DNA of 64,000 nt from Ypsolopha sequella (GCA_934047225.1 CAKOHE010000107.1:1054001-1118000), one strand, 5' to 3'. Positions 25,393-37,236 are shown, counted from the first letter of the stretch. The notes: generated from the letters alone by a model not told the origin. Translations and numbers: made by a program.

Positions 25393-25926
25393 ACATCAAC
25401 CATACTTATTTTTCAATTGCTTTCCTAACTTATTTGTCCTACGTCATGGAAAAATACACCTTTGTTTCCAAAATAATGAAGTCAAGTCAAGCCTAAACCT
25501 ATATCATGGCGATATTAATACTTATTCATTACAACTTTGTAAGATAACCGTCTAAAATTTTTCCTGTTTATTTTTTTGATACTACCTACATGAAAATTCT
25601 TTACTCGTGTTCTACTAACAAACCAAACAAACTATGAAAATTGTCGTATTCAAAAATGGATATTGAAATAATAAAATGAGATCTGAGAAAGCACGCTTTA
25701 CTCTTCCATAAAAAAAAAGAGATGGATGGCTAATCGTCTACTTTGATCAATGAAATTTATGTTAAACGCTATTATGCTTCCGTCTTCACGATACCAGTTG
25801 ACTAACTCAGAACACCGTTCATATCAATAATTCTGAACTAAAAAAATTTTAAGTAACTTATCTAATTTTACTGCATGATATTACTACATATATTCAAGCT
25901 AATGTCCTGGTCACGGCTAAATCAGT

Positions 25927-28900
25927 TGAAACACTTCCGACATACATACATAAATAAATAAATATATATACTATACCCTATATAATACCCTATATACACC
26001 CTATATATATATATTACCCTATATACCCTACTCTTTCACTACCTACCTATCTACTATCTATTAACTATTACTATTAATACTGACCTAACATATCCCTACC
26101 TAACTAAAATTAACTAAGCCTAAATAAATCTGCCTGAGTCTGCCTAACTCCCCTAACAACTATATTCGAAAACAAAATCAGATAAATAAAATATATAAAT
26201 TGATATGAAGAGTTCCAAGTTAGTGTAGGCCATGATGTGATCGTCTAGTCTTCGGTTAGGACCCGTGAGTTACGTTGTGTGTAGTAATCCTGGTTCTTTT
26301 AGCATGAATAACGATGGACCAAGTCTACGTTAAAATATATGTTGAAACCAAAAATCAAAAGAAACTTTTAAGTAAATAGCAAACTAAAAATGTTAAGTGA
26401 TAGATCTTTCAACCTAATAATATTGCCATGAACGCTTAATTTAGATACTCTGAAATGGAATCTTACAACCTACATAGCTTAACGTTTGGTGCTTAATAGA
26501 AATGATTTCAACAGATATATGGCCAAAGTGTGATCGTCAGATAAGAACCTTACGTCGCGCCTTAAGTAATAACCTAAATCTTTCACGTGCTAAGTAAATT
26601 GGACATAAAATAAATAAAAACGAATTCGTAGGTTTAGATAGTAAAATGTTCAGATAAGAAATTACACTGTTTGTCAGTTAAGCTAATATATGAAATTCAT
26701 CAGTATTACAAATAATAAAAGGTGAATCAAATCTCTGTAGCAATTCTACGCCAGTCAGATTCTTAAGAGGCTATACAACTGTGAACTTACTATGTTAAAC
26801 TAATGTCATGAATAAAATACATTATTGTTGTTTTTTTTAATAACCACTACCAATAATTGGGGATGGATGAGATGAGGTATTTCTGAGTTTGAAATTTAAT
26901 AATTTATTGATGATCAAAGCTGAGTAATATTTTAACAACTGACCTTTATGAATGTCGTAAAACCTATTATTCGTTAGATATTTCTATACGAAAAATAACT
27001 TATTTAGTCGGCAATCTTCAAGTAAGCCATAGGACAGTAAGTAAAATTCTTACATCTGTAATTATCTTTTCATAAAATAGAGATTCAAAGTAAGCCATAT
27101 CAGCAACTTCTCAGAAGTACCTTCCCTTGGATGTGGAATACCCCCTTGACTTTTTTTAGTGTATACTTTTTTTTTTTTTTGAATTCTAAATTTAAGATTT
27201 ATTTATTTATTTTTAAATTTACGCGCCTATGTTGGTTCCCTGACTACACAACTCTGGTAAAGAACCAACAAGAAATCCAGAGCGTCCCTAAACTTTGAAA
27301 TCACTCGTGTTGCGCCATGTCTCATTCAATGATTCAGCCTCTTAACAGATCTACTCAAATAGTGACTAGCTGTTTCAGTTAAAATTATTTTCTTAGATAC
27401 TCAATTTAAAGTTGCTAGGTCAATATGACAAAACTATCAAGTAAAACTTAGACTTTCATATTCAGCGTACAGTCATTCTGTTTACTATTCAATAGAGAAC
27501 TTCTATCTAGTTAAAATTGTAAAAACTTTTGTAATACAATCGTCTTTGTTATATTTAAGACAAGTCAGATAAGTACCAATATCTACATTAGAATTTTATC
27601 CATTTTCTAACAATCTCTCAAATAAACTTCGATATAAAAATGGTTTCCATGATTTCGGATCTAGAATAATATTTAAGGCTATGTCTGTGCCGGATATTAT
27701 ATTGACTAAAATAGCAACATGAACATTTTATTTGTTCACTTGTGCAAAAAAGAAGTAGGTACGTCTTATAATTTTGTATGGCATTTTTACCAAAAAGTAG
27801 CTTCTCACTATTTATCTGACCCAGATCCATAGTATGGCTAAGTAGATACTCAACTAGACCAAATTCTGGACTATTTCTGTTGAACCAAGACTTGTGCTAC
27901 TTGTCTTAAGATTTATAAAAGCTTGAAGATGTCCTTTATTTTTAGAAACAAACTTCAGCTATAAAGTTGTACGATCTACATACTTCCTGGATTCGGAATG
28001 ATTTTCAACGTTATTAAGGCTATCTCTCGGCCATCTATGATTTTACTATGTGGCGAACAAATAAATGAATCTACACACACCTGACGAAGTATAGACGCCT
28101 TAACCATTTCAGTATAAGGTTGACTATAGTAGTACTGCTTTGCTTGACTACAGAGGAGCTATATTTTAGTCTCCTGGCGAATATAAATTCATTTTTACTA
28201 ATATACCTTTATTTTCAGGTAAAATAATTTATAAATCGAAAATATTCCTTCTCCAAAAAGCTGCAAACTCGCAATAACCAAACTTTTTTTCCAATATATT
28301 TATATAATTGAAATCTTTCCTATTTATAGGGAAATTTATGATTCCAAAATTATTTAAACTAAGCTATGTACATATGTACTGAAGCTTTATTTATTTTAAA
28401 ATAAAATACTTTATCTGAATCTATGAAATTCACAATTTCGATATAAAAATCACCAACTTTATTTAAGGCTGTTCATGTGATTTTTCTCATTGTACACTTT
28501 ATCATGGAAACCACTCTAAATGAATTAAAATATGAACTTGAATTCTGACTAATCGATAAGTGAATAACTTGGATCCGGAACTATTCTTTCTAGTTGCAAA
28601 TTCAATACTAGATAATTTCACTGGATGCAAGACTTTACCAAAATAAACCATTTTTATGAAAGGTTACTGCAAAATTGATCAAACAATTATTACAGAATTT
28701 GAAACACCTTCTTAGTAATATTATATGGAAATATCTCTGATCTTTATTGAGAGAATATTACTTCCAAATTATTCATTCTATTTGCAAACCCACATAAGAT
28801 TTTACTCAGATTTTCACAACAAAAGCACTCACTTCAAACACGTCACCTACCCTACATAAAGGTCAAACTTAGTTTTCTAAAAAGTAACACTTCACTTCAC

Positions 28901-30843
28901 AAACCTATAGTCAAGAGATTGTTTCTGATCAATTCCAGATTCTCTCGGTCACAAACCTAAATAATAATCTAGAATTTTCAATATTTCTAGTAACCTGACT
29001 GCTCAACCATTTTCCTACCTACATCTCTAACACAAAATGTTACAGGCAACAATATTGGAACCTTCTGGAATTCTGTCCTACCCACTCAACTTCTCGCGCT
29101 TTCCCGCGTTCATTTCTATCCCGTAAATAAATTACCACCCTACATCGAAGCATGATAATACTTACTTATTAGTAAGTATAACCTTGAAACTGAAAAATAC
29201 CAATAATAGATTACCTACCTATGATTTTACCTGCCTATCATGTCCTAAAACAAATATCCCTAAGCTGTTGGGTGTGTGAATATTTCAAAACTAGAGGAAA
29301 TTCCTCACATTTACATTTAATTGCGTATGTCAACAGACTCGGGGTGCAATGAGTTCTGGCCTATCCTAGCTAATATTTGATGAAGCGAGGTGAGTTAGTC
29401 CTCTAAATGTGCCTAAAAACCTATTACTCCCTAGCCTATCCCTATATGGGTGCAATATGTACATATATAGATAACAAGGATACTTGTGGCCAAAGAACCT
29501 ACAACCACAAGCGGATAGGAAGGAAAATAAGGTACCCTGCCAAGTGCAATGCAGGAGGAAAGATTTTCTCTCGTGTACAAGCCAGTCTCAGCAGATACTA
29601 TTAAGGCGCATTTTGCTGACCTCGCCCGAGAGAGGAAATTACTGAAATCGGAAAAACACTCCCGGCGATACCCTACATTATTTGTCCTATACAATTTCAA
29701 GGTAATTCCTCGCCATACCAGCTCGAGAAACACCCATGCTACCCACCCCAGCAACCCCAAACTAGCTACGGATCCTATATTTAATTTACTGAAAGCTACG
29801 GTACGATTTTAATACTTTATCAACAAATCGCGATTCAAAAAGAAACTTGCCTCACAACTTCCCCTGGCCAGCCAAACCTCACGCCGAAGCGATCATCAGT
29901 TTCAAGCCTTCGCGACCAAAACATCCGGCAATACCTACATAAGGTAGCCCAGAATTCTTAGGAAATCATAAGACAAGCCCACTTTGAATATCTAATAAAC
30001 TATTGATTATGCGCCCGTGACTCTAAATTTTGTACTTCAAAACCGAAAATTAAACATTTAGGCTAAACGAGTGCCTGCCGCTTTAAAAAAAATACCTTTG
30101 GCAAATACGTCTGCATTGCCCAAGAAGAATCTGCTAATTCCTCGCAAAAGCGCGCGCAATGGCCTTATAAAGCCTTCTCTCCTACCTCTGTTCGATGCCC
30201 ACGCAACTTTTCTAGATGTGTTCCTATTGGCTCGCCGTCGCCTCTCCAAATCGTATGATATTACGTCACACTAACCATCTCACTGCCTTCCTACAACAAA
30301 CTTGTTTTAACCAGTTCTTCTATCATCAATTGCTGAATATATTTTAGCCTCTTTCCCCCTTTACCCAAAGTTCAATTTTAGTTACAATTTGTTTTCGCGC
30401 CTACAAATCCGATTTCTCTGCCGCGGTTTGAGCACGCCACGTGTAGCTCTGATAATTTTTGAATCTTTCAAGAACATTCGAATTCCAGCCGCCATATTGT
30501 TTGTTACACAACAATACTATGCTTTTTAAGATCTTAATGAAATAATGAGCAGCATGAACATTTTGTCACAATGATGTTTAGAGTTACAAGGGAAGGTGAA
30601 ACCCTTAATGGTTCAATCATTCAATATTTCCTTTACTTTAAGTTGATTATTCATCTAAGCACATGAGTTTTGGTGGACCCTTCGACCTGTGGTTGGTTCC
30701 GTCTCAGTTTGGAATGTTGCCAATTTTCCGAAACTTCTAAGTATTGAGGTTCATACATCATCTGTATGTTTATTATGAATAAGTACATAATAATTGCCCA
30801 TTTTAGTGATACCCAATGACAACATACCATGTGGAATGTTACA
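25927..30843 (-). repeat. LTR copy (5' LTR in inferred orientation), 4,917 bp
   Basis: Partner of 11816-16732 at a constant 14,111-bp offset. It ends at TGGAATGTTACA (30843) and is followed by ATAC, the right target-site duplication. If the element is transcribed on the minus strand, this copy would carry the promoter. No TATA box or initiator could be assigned with confidence. Confidence 0.85.
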
Positions 30844-30847
30844 ATAC
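30844..30847. other. Target-site duplication of 19-kb element, right copy
   Basis: ATAC, matching 11812-11815. Confidence 0.75.
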
Positions 30848-30874
30848 TCGATACTACGGCAAATAATAAAAATG

Positions 30875-30925
30875 TGGACAAGTGCGAGTCGGACTCGCGC
30901 ACAAAGTTCCGTATCACCACACAAA
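30875..30925 (+). repeat. Lepidopteran dispersed repeat fragment
   Basis: GGACAAGTGCGAGTCGGACT, then CGCGCACAAAGTTCCGTATC. This is the characteristic conserved segment of a dispersed repeat known from many moth and butterfly genomes. It is only a fragment here. Confidence 0.65.
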
Positions 30926-31299
30926 ACGGGTACGCAAACATTTCATGGTAAACAACAGGGTGTTAAGATCAAGTTGCGGATGCCGAAATCTGGCGATAGT
31001 ACTCACCCATACTAGCAACTTTCCGTGAAAAAAAAAGAGAAATCGAGAAAAAAATATCAAATATAACGACACTTCATCTGTGTGGGAACATCGACTGTTT
31101 CGTAAACTATGATCTGTATCTCAGTGGACTAGTCGCTTGATAAATCCGATAACGGTAACTGTACAGAGCAGCGCGTGGGCATTGTATGAAACAAGACATC
31201 TGCTCTCTTGCGCGTTTCGATCAATTATGATTAGTTCGACAACAAATCCGAAAACAACCGCTTCTTAGCAAGTATAGTGTACAAAAAAATACCAAATAT

Positions 31300-31715
31300 A
31301 AACATTGGTAAATAAAAAAGGATTACATCTCAGCTTAATGCTGCAGTAGGGGCTACAGCGCTGGTATTCTGCTGAACCCTGACTTAAAATTAATATTAAT
31401 ATTAAAACTTAACCCATACCTATGCTAGGTGGCTTATATTAAATATTTAAATACACATTTAAATACAAGAAGAATGTGCAAAATAAAAATATATTTAATT
31501 AACAAAAATTTTCATCACAAGACTTAATTCATTTTTGTAGGTCTAAAAGGTACTTTTTCAATTTAATACGGAATGCTGCCTTTGTTTTGCACTCTCTGAT
31601 GGGTGGGGGCAAATCATTCCATACTTTTGACGCCCTGTATCGAAAACTGCCTTTGAATCCAGCCGATTGATGTTTGGGTACAATAATGAGGTAATCGGAA
31701 GCTCTTGTTGCAAAA
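31300..31715 (-). pseudogene. Second 5'-truncated copy of the 10.5-kb jockey-like LINE
   Basis: From ACATTGGTAAATAAAAAAGG (31302) the sequence matches 10680-11090 closely through the 3' UTR and the last about 60 codons. The minus strand reads ATRASDYLIIVPKHQSAGFK, FRYRASKVWNDLPPPIREC and KKYLLDLQK. Homology stops at about 31712, giving a very short 5'-truncated copy. The GAAA-rich tail present at 10550 is missing, so the 3' end is also altered. Confidence 0.85.
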
Positions 31716-32080
31716 GATATTTTTTTTGAATAACTGAATGACCAATTACAATGGCATTTTTTATTATATATGTGTATTGCGTCCATATTTAAGATTCGTT
31801 GGTGTGCGTAAACGTGGTAGTGGGGCGAGTCATTTGGGCTTAGATGAATGATCTCTAGTTATGTAACCTTTCTATGGAACAGCTGATTTTAATGATGATG
31901 ATAATAATTGTTGTTCGTATGGAAGAGTACCTACCATTGCCAGTTTCCGGCTTCCGCAACTTCATCTTAACACCTAGTCAATGCCATAGCAACATCAAGG
32001 CGACAAAAAACAAGTCGCTAAAATGGTAGCGCCTGACAAACATTTGTGTACACTGAGTACGGAACACAATTATATATATA
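31716..32080. other. Unassigned spacer left of the intact LINE
   Basis: No gene or recognised element. It ends in CACAATTATATATATA, next to the T-run that is the LINE poly(A) tail on the minus strand. Confidence 0.5.
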
Positions 32081-32266
32081 TTTTTTTTTTTTTTTTTTTT
32101 TTTTTCCAAGAAACAAACAGTCTTATATATTTATACATAACACAAAATATTATTATAATGTAGACCTACAGTTTCCTTACTTGTTATAAAACATTCTAAA
32201 TATATTAAATAAAACTAAACTAAATAAATATAACTTTAGATTTACAAAAAAGCTTTTTAACGTAAG

Positions 32267-35167
32267 CTATACATGCTCAGAGATACACTGCAATAATAAT
32301 CTTTTAAAACTAATTAAATACTCACTAAATATATCCACGTTAACAAACTTATCGTTATACAACCTGCAAGCCCGTCTTATGAAACTATTATTTGCATAAC
32401 ATGTGCGACTACGCGAAATATTAAAAAGTGGTTTATTTCGGCAACTTCGTTCCCGACGTCGAGGTACTCTGAAAGCTAACGAGTGCAACAATGTGGGAGC
32501 ATCAATATAATTGTTAATAATTTTATAAATAATTGACACATCAATACAATCACGACGACAACTTAGAGAAACAATCTTTTGTCTTTTCATAGAACTGACA
32601 TAATCTATATATGTGTGACCAGTACGGTACACAATAGCTTTTACAAATTTTTTCTGTACTTTTTCTATTCTTTCAATATGGATTTTATAAAATGGATTCC
32701 AAACAGAACTAGCAAATTCTAAGCGACTGCGAACATAGCTGTTATAAAGTATCTTGTATGTTAAAGGATTCTTAAAGGGCTTTCCTACACGTAATATGAA
32801 ACCTAATTGTTTGAAAGCTTTATTTAATATGTTATCTATGTGAGGTAAAAAGGTAAGTTTTGAGTCCATTAGAACACCAAGATCACGAATTTGATTTACG
32901 CGGGTCAGTTCTTTTTGACAGAGTTTATACTTAAAATTGACATGAGTTCTCTTTCTGCTAAAGCTTATTACAAAACATTTGTCAGGATTTAAAAGTAAGT
33001 TGTTTGATCTACAAAAAGACGCAAAGTTATTTAAATCATTTTGCAAGATATTGCAATCATCTGTATTACGAATAACTCTAAAAATTTTTGTGTCGTCGGC
33101 ATATAGTAGTAAATTTGAGCTAGTTATGCATTGAGTAACGTCATTAAGATACAAAATAAATAATAATGGCCCTAAATGTGACCCTTGTGGAACGCCAGAA
33201 GTAATAGGTTTATACTGAGAAATATAACCTCCCACCGCCACAGCCTGCGACCGATTTTCGATATAGGATTTTATCCAACGGAAAAGGTCCCCGTGTATAC
33301 CGAGCTGCCAAAGCTTAAAAAGTAGACGTTCATGACAAATTTTATCAAATGCCTTGGCAAAGTCGGTATACACGGCATCTACCTGATAGTTTTTATCTAA
33401 GGCATCAAGAATTTCTTCGGTATAAGATATCAAATTTGTATCAACGCTACGGCCCCTGAGAAAACCATGTTGGTTTGGAGTTATATGACGACGTACGGCA
33501 AGGGACAGCTGGTCGGTAACAATTTTCTCAAGAATCTTACCAAACTGGCATAACTTTGAGATGGGCCGATACTTCTCAATGTTGGGGCTAACCTCTCCTT
33601 TTGGTATCGGAGTGACCAGTGCGCGTTTCCATAAAGAGGGCACACATCCTTCTCTTAAGGACTTCTCAAACAGCAACGTTATAGGAATAGCTAGATTAGA
33701 TGAACATTTATTAATTATAATAGGGTGGATGCAATCAGGGCCGGCACCTTTATTTATATTTATTGATTTTAGGTACTTATGTACAATCTGTTTGGTAATA
33801 AATATTGTATCCATTTCCAAAATTGCATCATTTACCGGCGGAAGATTATCGAAATCAATTTGGTTAGCATTCGATTTCTCGAATACCGAGTGGAAGTGTT
33901 TATTAAACAAATCACTTATTTGTGTTCCACTAGATGCCGACATACCCTTATAATGCATAATCTGTGGAAGACCACTCTTTGCAAAAATTGATTTGACGTA
34001 GGACCAAAAGAATTTAGGATGAGTAGTAATTTTCATTTCAGTAGCACATATAAATTTTTTGTAACATACAGTTTCTAATTTAGCGGCTCTTTTCCTAAGT
34101 AATTTATAACTATCACGATCTAAAGGATTTCCATAAGTCTTCCACAGCTTATGATATTTTCTTTTTTCGTTGAGTAACCTTCTAAGAGGCATAGTATACC
34201 AAGGGGGCTTAGAATGAGAGGTGCGTTGGGAGCGCTTTGGAACATATTTGTTTATTAAACGGTTTAATATTTCATAAAAAATTGAAACACATTCTTCCAC
34301 TGCGCGGCCCAAAAACAGCGAAAACCAGTCTATTTCAGACAACTCACGATTTATTTCCGTATAATTTGCATCGTAAAAGCGATATACTAGAGTAGGGGCA
34401 GGCTTAAGAGTAGGTATGTAGGACAGAGTTAATTCTATTTGAAGGGCCTTGTGATGTAAATCTTCAGGTGTCAGAGGATAATCACTGGTGAGTACGGTGC
34501 AGTTTTTATTACAGAAAATAAGGTCAAGAATTCGTTGATTAATATTAAAGCTATTGTTATACTGTTCTAAGCCTGAAAAAGATAAGAACTCGTGCAGTGA
34601 TTGTACCGACAGGTTATTGCTAGTATCAAGACACATTTTAGAGCAAGCTGATGTCCACCACTTAGCATCAGATATGTTAAAATCACCGGTTATAAGAAAA
34701 ATATCATTAGGATTTTCTATTACTATCTGGCTACTAATTTCAAAAAAGTTTATAAGTGTGTCTTTATGCAATGGTCCATGCGGTATGTAAACGCAACAGA
34801 TATGCAAAAAGATTTTTCCTCCATTGTTCGGCTGAGGTAACGGTATTGTTATCCAGAGGCATTCGGAGGAAATGAGCGAGGGGCAAGGCCAGTCCCTCCG
34901 CACGGGTAAGTACTCGCGACGTACTGCAATGATCACCCCCCCACCTCGTTCCGCACCACTCTCGACAGCAGATCGATCGCACCTATAAACTATATACCTA
35001 TCATCGAAAAGTTCCCGGTCGTAAAAATTTGTGGTCAACCAACTTTCAGTAATACAAATGAAATCATATTCAGATTGCACAATTTGCGCGTAAAAACTAT
35101 GCGTTTTTGTACGAAGTCCGCGTACATTTTGATAATAACCGCTAAAGATAGAACTATGAGACGCCAT
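32267..35167 (-). CDS. LINE ORF2: endonuclease and reverse transcriptase
   Basis: 966 codons from MASHSSIFSG. An upstream in-frame Met at 35239 would add 24 residues, but the endonuclease family begins close to GYYQNVRGLRTK, so I prefer 35167. The N-terminal apurinic-like endonuclease shows QNVRG, ITESWL, GDFNIS and a later DLHHKAL histidine region. The reverse transcriptase follows in the second half: WKRALVTPIPKG, YRPISKLCQFGKILEKIV, NQHGFLRGRSVDTNL, YTDFAKAFDKI, SGVPQGSHLGPLLFILYLND and the catalytic YADD in LLYADDTKIF. A C-terminal domain continues with RIEKVQKKFVKAIVYRTGH. It performs target-primed reverse transcription: it nicks DNA and copies its own mRNA. No stop or frameshift is visible, unlike all other LINEs in this window. 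Confidence 0.93.
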   Translation of the reverse strand: MASHSSIFSGYYQNVRGLRTKTHSFYAQIVQSEYDFICITESWLTTNFYDRELFDDRYIVYRCDRSAVESGAERGGGVIIAVRREYLPVRRDWPCPSLISSECLWITIPLPQPNNGGKIFLHICCVYIPHGPLHKDTLINFFEISSQIVIENPNDIFLITGDFNISDAKWWTSACSKMCLDTSNNLSVQSLHEFLSFSGLEQYNNSFNINQRILDLIFCNKNCTVLTSDYPLTPEDLHHKALQIELTLSYIPTLKPAPTLVYRFYDANYTEINRELSEIDWFSLFLGRAVEECVSIFYEILNRLINKYVPKRSQRTSHSKPPWYTMPLRRLLNEKRKYHKLWKTYGNPLDRDSYKLLRKRAAKLETVCYKKFICATEMKITTHPKFFWSYVKSIFAKSGLPQIMHYKGMSASSGTQISDLFNKHFHSVFEKSNANQIDFDNLPPVNDAILEMDTIFITKQIVHKYLKSININKGAGPDCIHPIIINKCSSNLAIPITLLFEKSLREGCVPSLWKRALVTPIPKGEVSPNIEKYRPISKLCQFGKILEKIVTDQLSLAVRRHITPNQHGFLRGRSVDTNLISYTEEILDALDKNYQVDAVYTDFAKAFDKICHERLLFKLWQLGIHGDLFRWIKSYIENRSQAVAVGGYISQYKPITSGVPQGSHLGPLLFILYLNDVTQCITSSNLLLYADDTKIFRVIRNTDDCNILQNDLNNFASFCRSNNLLLNPDKCFVISFSRKRTHVNFKYKLCQKELTRVNQIRDLGVLMDSKLTFLPHIDNILNKAFKQLGFILRVGKPFKNPLTYKILYNSYVRSRLEFASSVWNPFYKIHIERIEKVQKKFVKAIVYRTGHTYIDYVSSMKRQKIVSLSCRRDCIDVSIIYKIINNYIDAPTLLHSLAFRVPRRRERSCRNKPLFNISRSRTCYANNSFIRRACRLYNDKFVNVDIFSEYLISFKRLLLQCISEHV

Positions 35168-35510
35168 TGTAGTTAAGAAGAAACATATTTGTATAAGAGT
35201 ACGTAATATATAAAAGAGTGCGGGCGTATTGCAATTCATATGAAAATGAATGCCTGACTATTATTGCACAAAAATATAACATGTAGCATAAGTCACTTTG
35301 TAAATACAAGGTAATAATATTATCGAGATGCAGTGATAAGTACTTAATTGCGATGAGGGTAAACAAAAACAAAACATTATTAGTTTCATAGTCGGTGGTT
35401 GCAGGTTGCTCTTCAAATTCAGAAAATATATGACGCAATATAATATAGGTATAATCGTATATTATTATTAGTAAGACGTTAAGTACCGAAAAACACGAAA
35501 CAATAAAAAG

Positions 35511-36533
35511 TCACATTATCTTGTCGAAATTGAAATTTTTGTTGATCAACATTACTTTGGATGACTCAGTCTTTCTTGCCAAGATTTTGCAGTCTCGTAT
35601 CCACAAATAAGCGAGCTTGCCGTCCTTCTTCAGCTGGCGGGCACGCTTGAGTAATATCTTGCTGGTTGGTGTGAGATGGTCGCCCAGGTACAGGTTTACG
35701 GCTGGGCCATCTATGCCTATGGAGGAAGTTGTTATGCCCCTACGAGCCCGCACTGCCGACAAAAGTTGGTCCTTATATATACGCCGGGTGAACTTCACGA
35801 TGACGGCCGGAGCACGAGAGTTTGACGAATTTATGGTTTTATCTTCATCGCTGTCGCTGGTTTTATTGTTGCTACCTCCGTCAGTTTCGAATCGACGCAC
35901 CCGCTGTATGCTATCAATGGAATTGTCCTCTAGCTTAAGACCTACTGCAGTGTGTATATCACGAAGGATAGTAATTAGGTTTCCTCCCTTTTTCAATGGC
36001 AAACCTGAGATTTCAACATTGTTTATCCTAGCATATTGTTCCCGAGCGTCATTTTCATATTGGAGGGTAGATATAATCTCTTTCGCTGCGGTAAGATCGG
36101 ACTGCAAGGTCGTAATAAGATGAGATTTTTTTTCAACTGCAATTACTCTGTCTTCTAATTCAGAAAAACGTTTTTCCATTTCAGTAACTTTTATATTAAT
36201 ATTCTGAATGCCGGTTGAGCATGTTTGCAAGTCAGACTTTAGTGTATTTATGTCGAATTTTATCGAAACAAAATCACCTCGAAAATCTTTGATCTCCTTC
36301 AGAACAGCTGCAATACCTGCCTGTGTCTCGTTTGAGGCACTGGAGGAGGCAGGAGAAATGGAATTTGTAGGCAGATTACGACAGGCGGGGCATTTCCATG
36401 TAGCCTTTCTCTCTGAATTCATGCGCCGATAGCCGGCCTCCGTGACGCCAGCGCAGCCATGGTGAAGCGACCCATGGCATGCATTACACAAAACGGCGTC
36501 AGTAACCACTTCATTACACTGAGCACAATTCAT
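35511..36533 (-). CDS. LINE ORF1: PHD-finger, coiled-coil nucleic-acid-binding protein
   Basis: 340 codons. The N-terminus (residues 3-51) is a PHD-like C4HC3 zinc finger: CAQC, CNAC, HHGC and CPAC spaced as expected. Residues about 75-170 are heptad-rich and probably a coiled coil for trimerisation. RRM-like sequence follows (EISGLPLKKG, RDIHTAVGL, SIDSIQRVRRF), and a basic C-terminal part contains VIVKFTRRIYKDQLLSAVRA and LYLGDHLTPTSKILLKRAR. This layout is typical of ORF1 proteins in jockey/CR1-type elements, which coat the RNA and act as chaperones. It lies 340 bp upstream of ORF2 on the same strand. Its open frame supports intactness of the element. Confidence 0.9.
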   Translation of the reverse strand: MNCAQCNEVVTDAVLCNACHGSLHHGCAGVTEAGYRRMNSERKATWKCPACRNLPTNSISPASSSASNETQAGIAAVLKEIKDFRGDFVSIKFDINTLKSDLQTCSTGIQNINIKVTEMEKRFSELEDRVIAVEKKSHLITTLQSDLTAAKEIISTLQYENDAREQYARINNVEISGLPLKKGGNLITILRDIHTAVGLKLEDNSIDSIQRVRRFETDGGSNNKTSDSDEDKTINSSNSRAPAVIVKFTRRIYKDQLLSAVRARRGITTSSIGIDGPAVNLYLGDHLTPTSKILLKRARQLKKDGKLAYLWIRDCKILARKTESSKVMLINKNFNFDKIM

Positions 36534-36660
36534 TTTCTTGATGTAGAATGTTTATTTGTATTAACGGTTCAATATTAGCGACACTTTATTGGCGCGGTAA
36601 TAGCGCAAGCTCACGCGATACAGAATACAGAACCGTCCACTAAAGGGGCAGAGCGCTGAC

Positions 36661-37236
36661 TATATATTATTTTTTATTTTATTATATTTTATTATTATTA
36701 CCAAAAAGAACAATTAAATAAAATTAAAATTGTATTTACTTAAATTTAATAAAATATATATTTATATAAGAAATATAGAATTTAATCAAATATGCCTATA
36801 ATGCTACGTACTAAAGCAGGACATGAAACTTAGCGAGACATACTATAAATGTAACACTTTGTGTATAGAAATGTAGGAATCTGATAGTCACAAGTGAAAC
36901 GAACCAATAACTGGATTGCATGCGATCACAAACAACAGGTTGTGTTCTAATTTACAATTGAATTTATGGTAATTGCTTATTTATGGGATAATTAAGATAA
37001 TGAAACAGAAATCACTGAAAGCACTGCATTTTTAAAAATAAAAAATATTTCTGTAACTTGTGTTAGTAGAATTGTGTTAGTAGTATTGTGTTAGTAGCTT
37101 AAAGTATACATAAGTAAACTATAGAGCACGCGCATCGCTAGTAGCGCCTCGTGCCGACCGTAAGCAGTTTCCATAGTACAAACTGCTGATTCATTTTGTT
37201 TATATCACTGATTAATTTTGTTATATCAATGAAAAT
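36661..37236. other. Unassigned AT-rich sequence
   Basis: AT-rich. It includes a small repeat of GTGTTAGTAG (three near-copies about 37064-37096). No gene supported. Confidence 0.45.

Larger units (their letters stand above)
16733..25926 (-). other. Coding-free interior of the 19-kb element
   Basis: 9,194 bp without recognisable protein domains. The longest open frames (about 80-121 codons at 17242, 20923, 21232, 21387, 22466 and 23298) have no retroelement motif and overlap on opposite strands. The plus strand is conspicuously G-poor and C-rich (the line from 23641, for example, has about five times more C than G), so the inferred sense RNA would be purine-rich. CGCCCC-type motifs recur at about 16735, 20651, 20810, 21085, 22724 and 23561. 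Two internal direct duplications are listed separately. Confidence 0.7.
11816..30843 (-). mobile_element. Giant non-autonomous LTR retrotransposon (19,028 bp)
   Basis: Two 4,917-bp direct repeats (11816-16732 and 25927-30843) keep a constant 14,111-bp offset with no indels. Each starts TGAAACACTT and ends ATGTTACA, so the termini are TG...CA, and a 4-bp duplication ATAC flanks the whole unit. This is diagnostic LTR-element architecture. The interior (9,194 bp) holds no reverse transcriptase, integrase, protease or gag motif on either strand. Orientation is inferred as minus: immediately before the minus-strand LTR start TGTAACATTCC lies a purine-rich run TTTCGGGGGCGAA, suitable as a polypurine tract. 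No such run precedes the right repeat on the plus strand. A possible primer-binding site lies at 25905-25926 but is not a clean tRNA complement. By architecture this is a LARD-type element that needs proteins supplied in trans. A tandem segmental duplication is the alternative; the TG...CA ends and ATAC flanks argue against it. Confidence 0.82.
32081..36660 (-). mobile_element. Apparently intact jockey/CR1-like LINE, about 4.6 kb
   Basis: A full-length non-LTR retrotransposon on the minus strand. The 5' UTR starts near GTCAGCGCTCTGCCCCTTTA (36660), followed by ORF1 (36533-35511), a spacer of about 340 bp, ORF2 (35167-32267), a 3' UTR, and a 25-nt poly(A) seen as the T-run 32081-32105. The flanks are TATATATA-rich on both sides, compatible with a target-site duplication that cannot be delimited. 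Both reading frames are uninterrupted, so the copy may be young and possibly mobile. A related fragment is at 55.55 kb. Confidence 0.85.

Noticed and set aside
11816..30843. Simple segmental tandem duplication as the explanation of the 4.9-kb repeats
   Set aside because: Edges coincide exactly with TG and CA, a 4-bp flank duplication is present, and a purine run borders one LTR start. These fit an LTR element better, though an assembly check is still needed.
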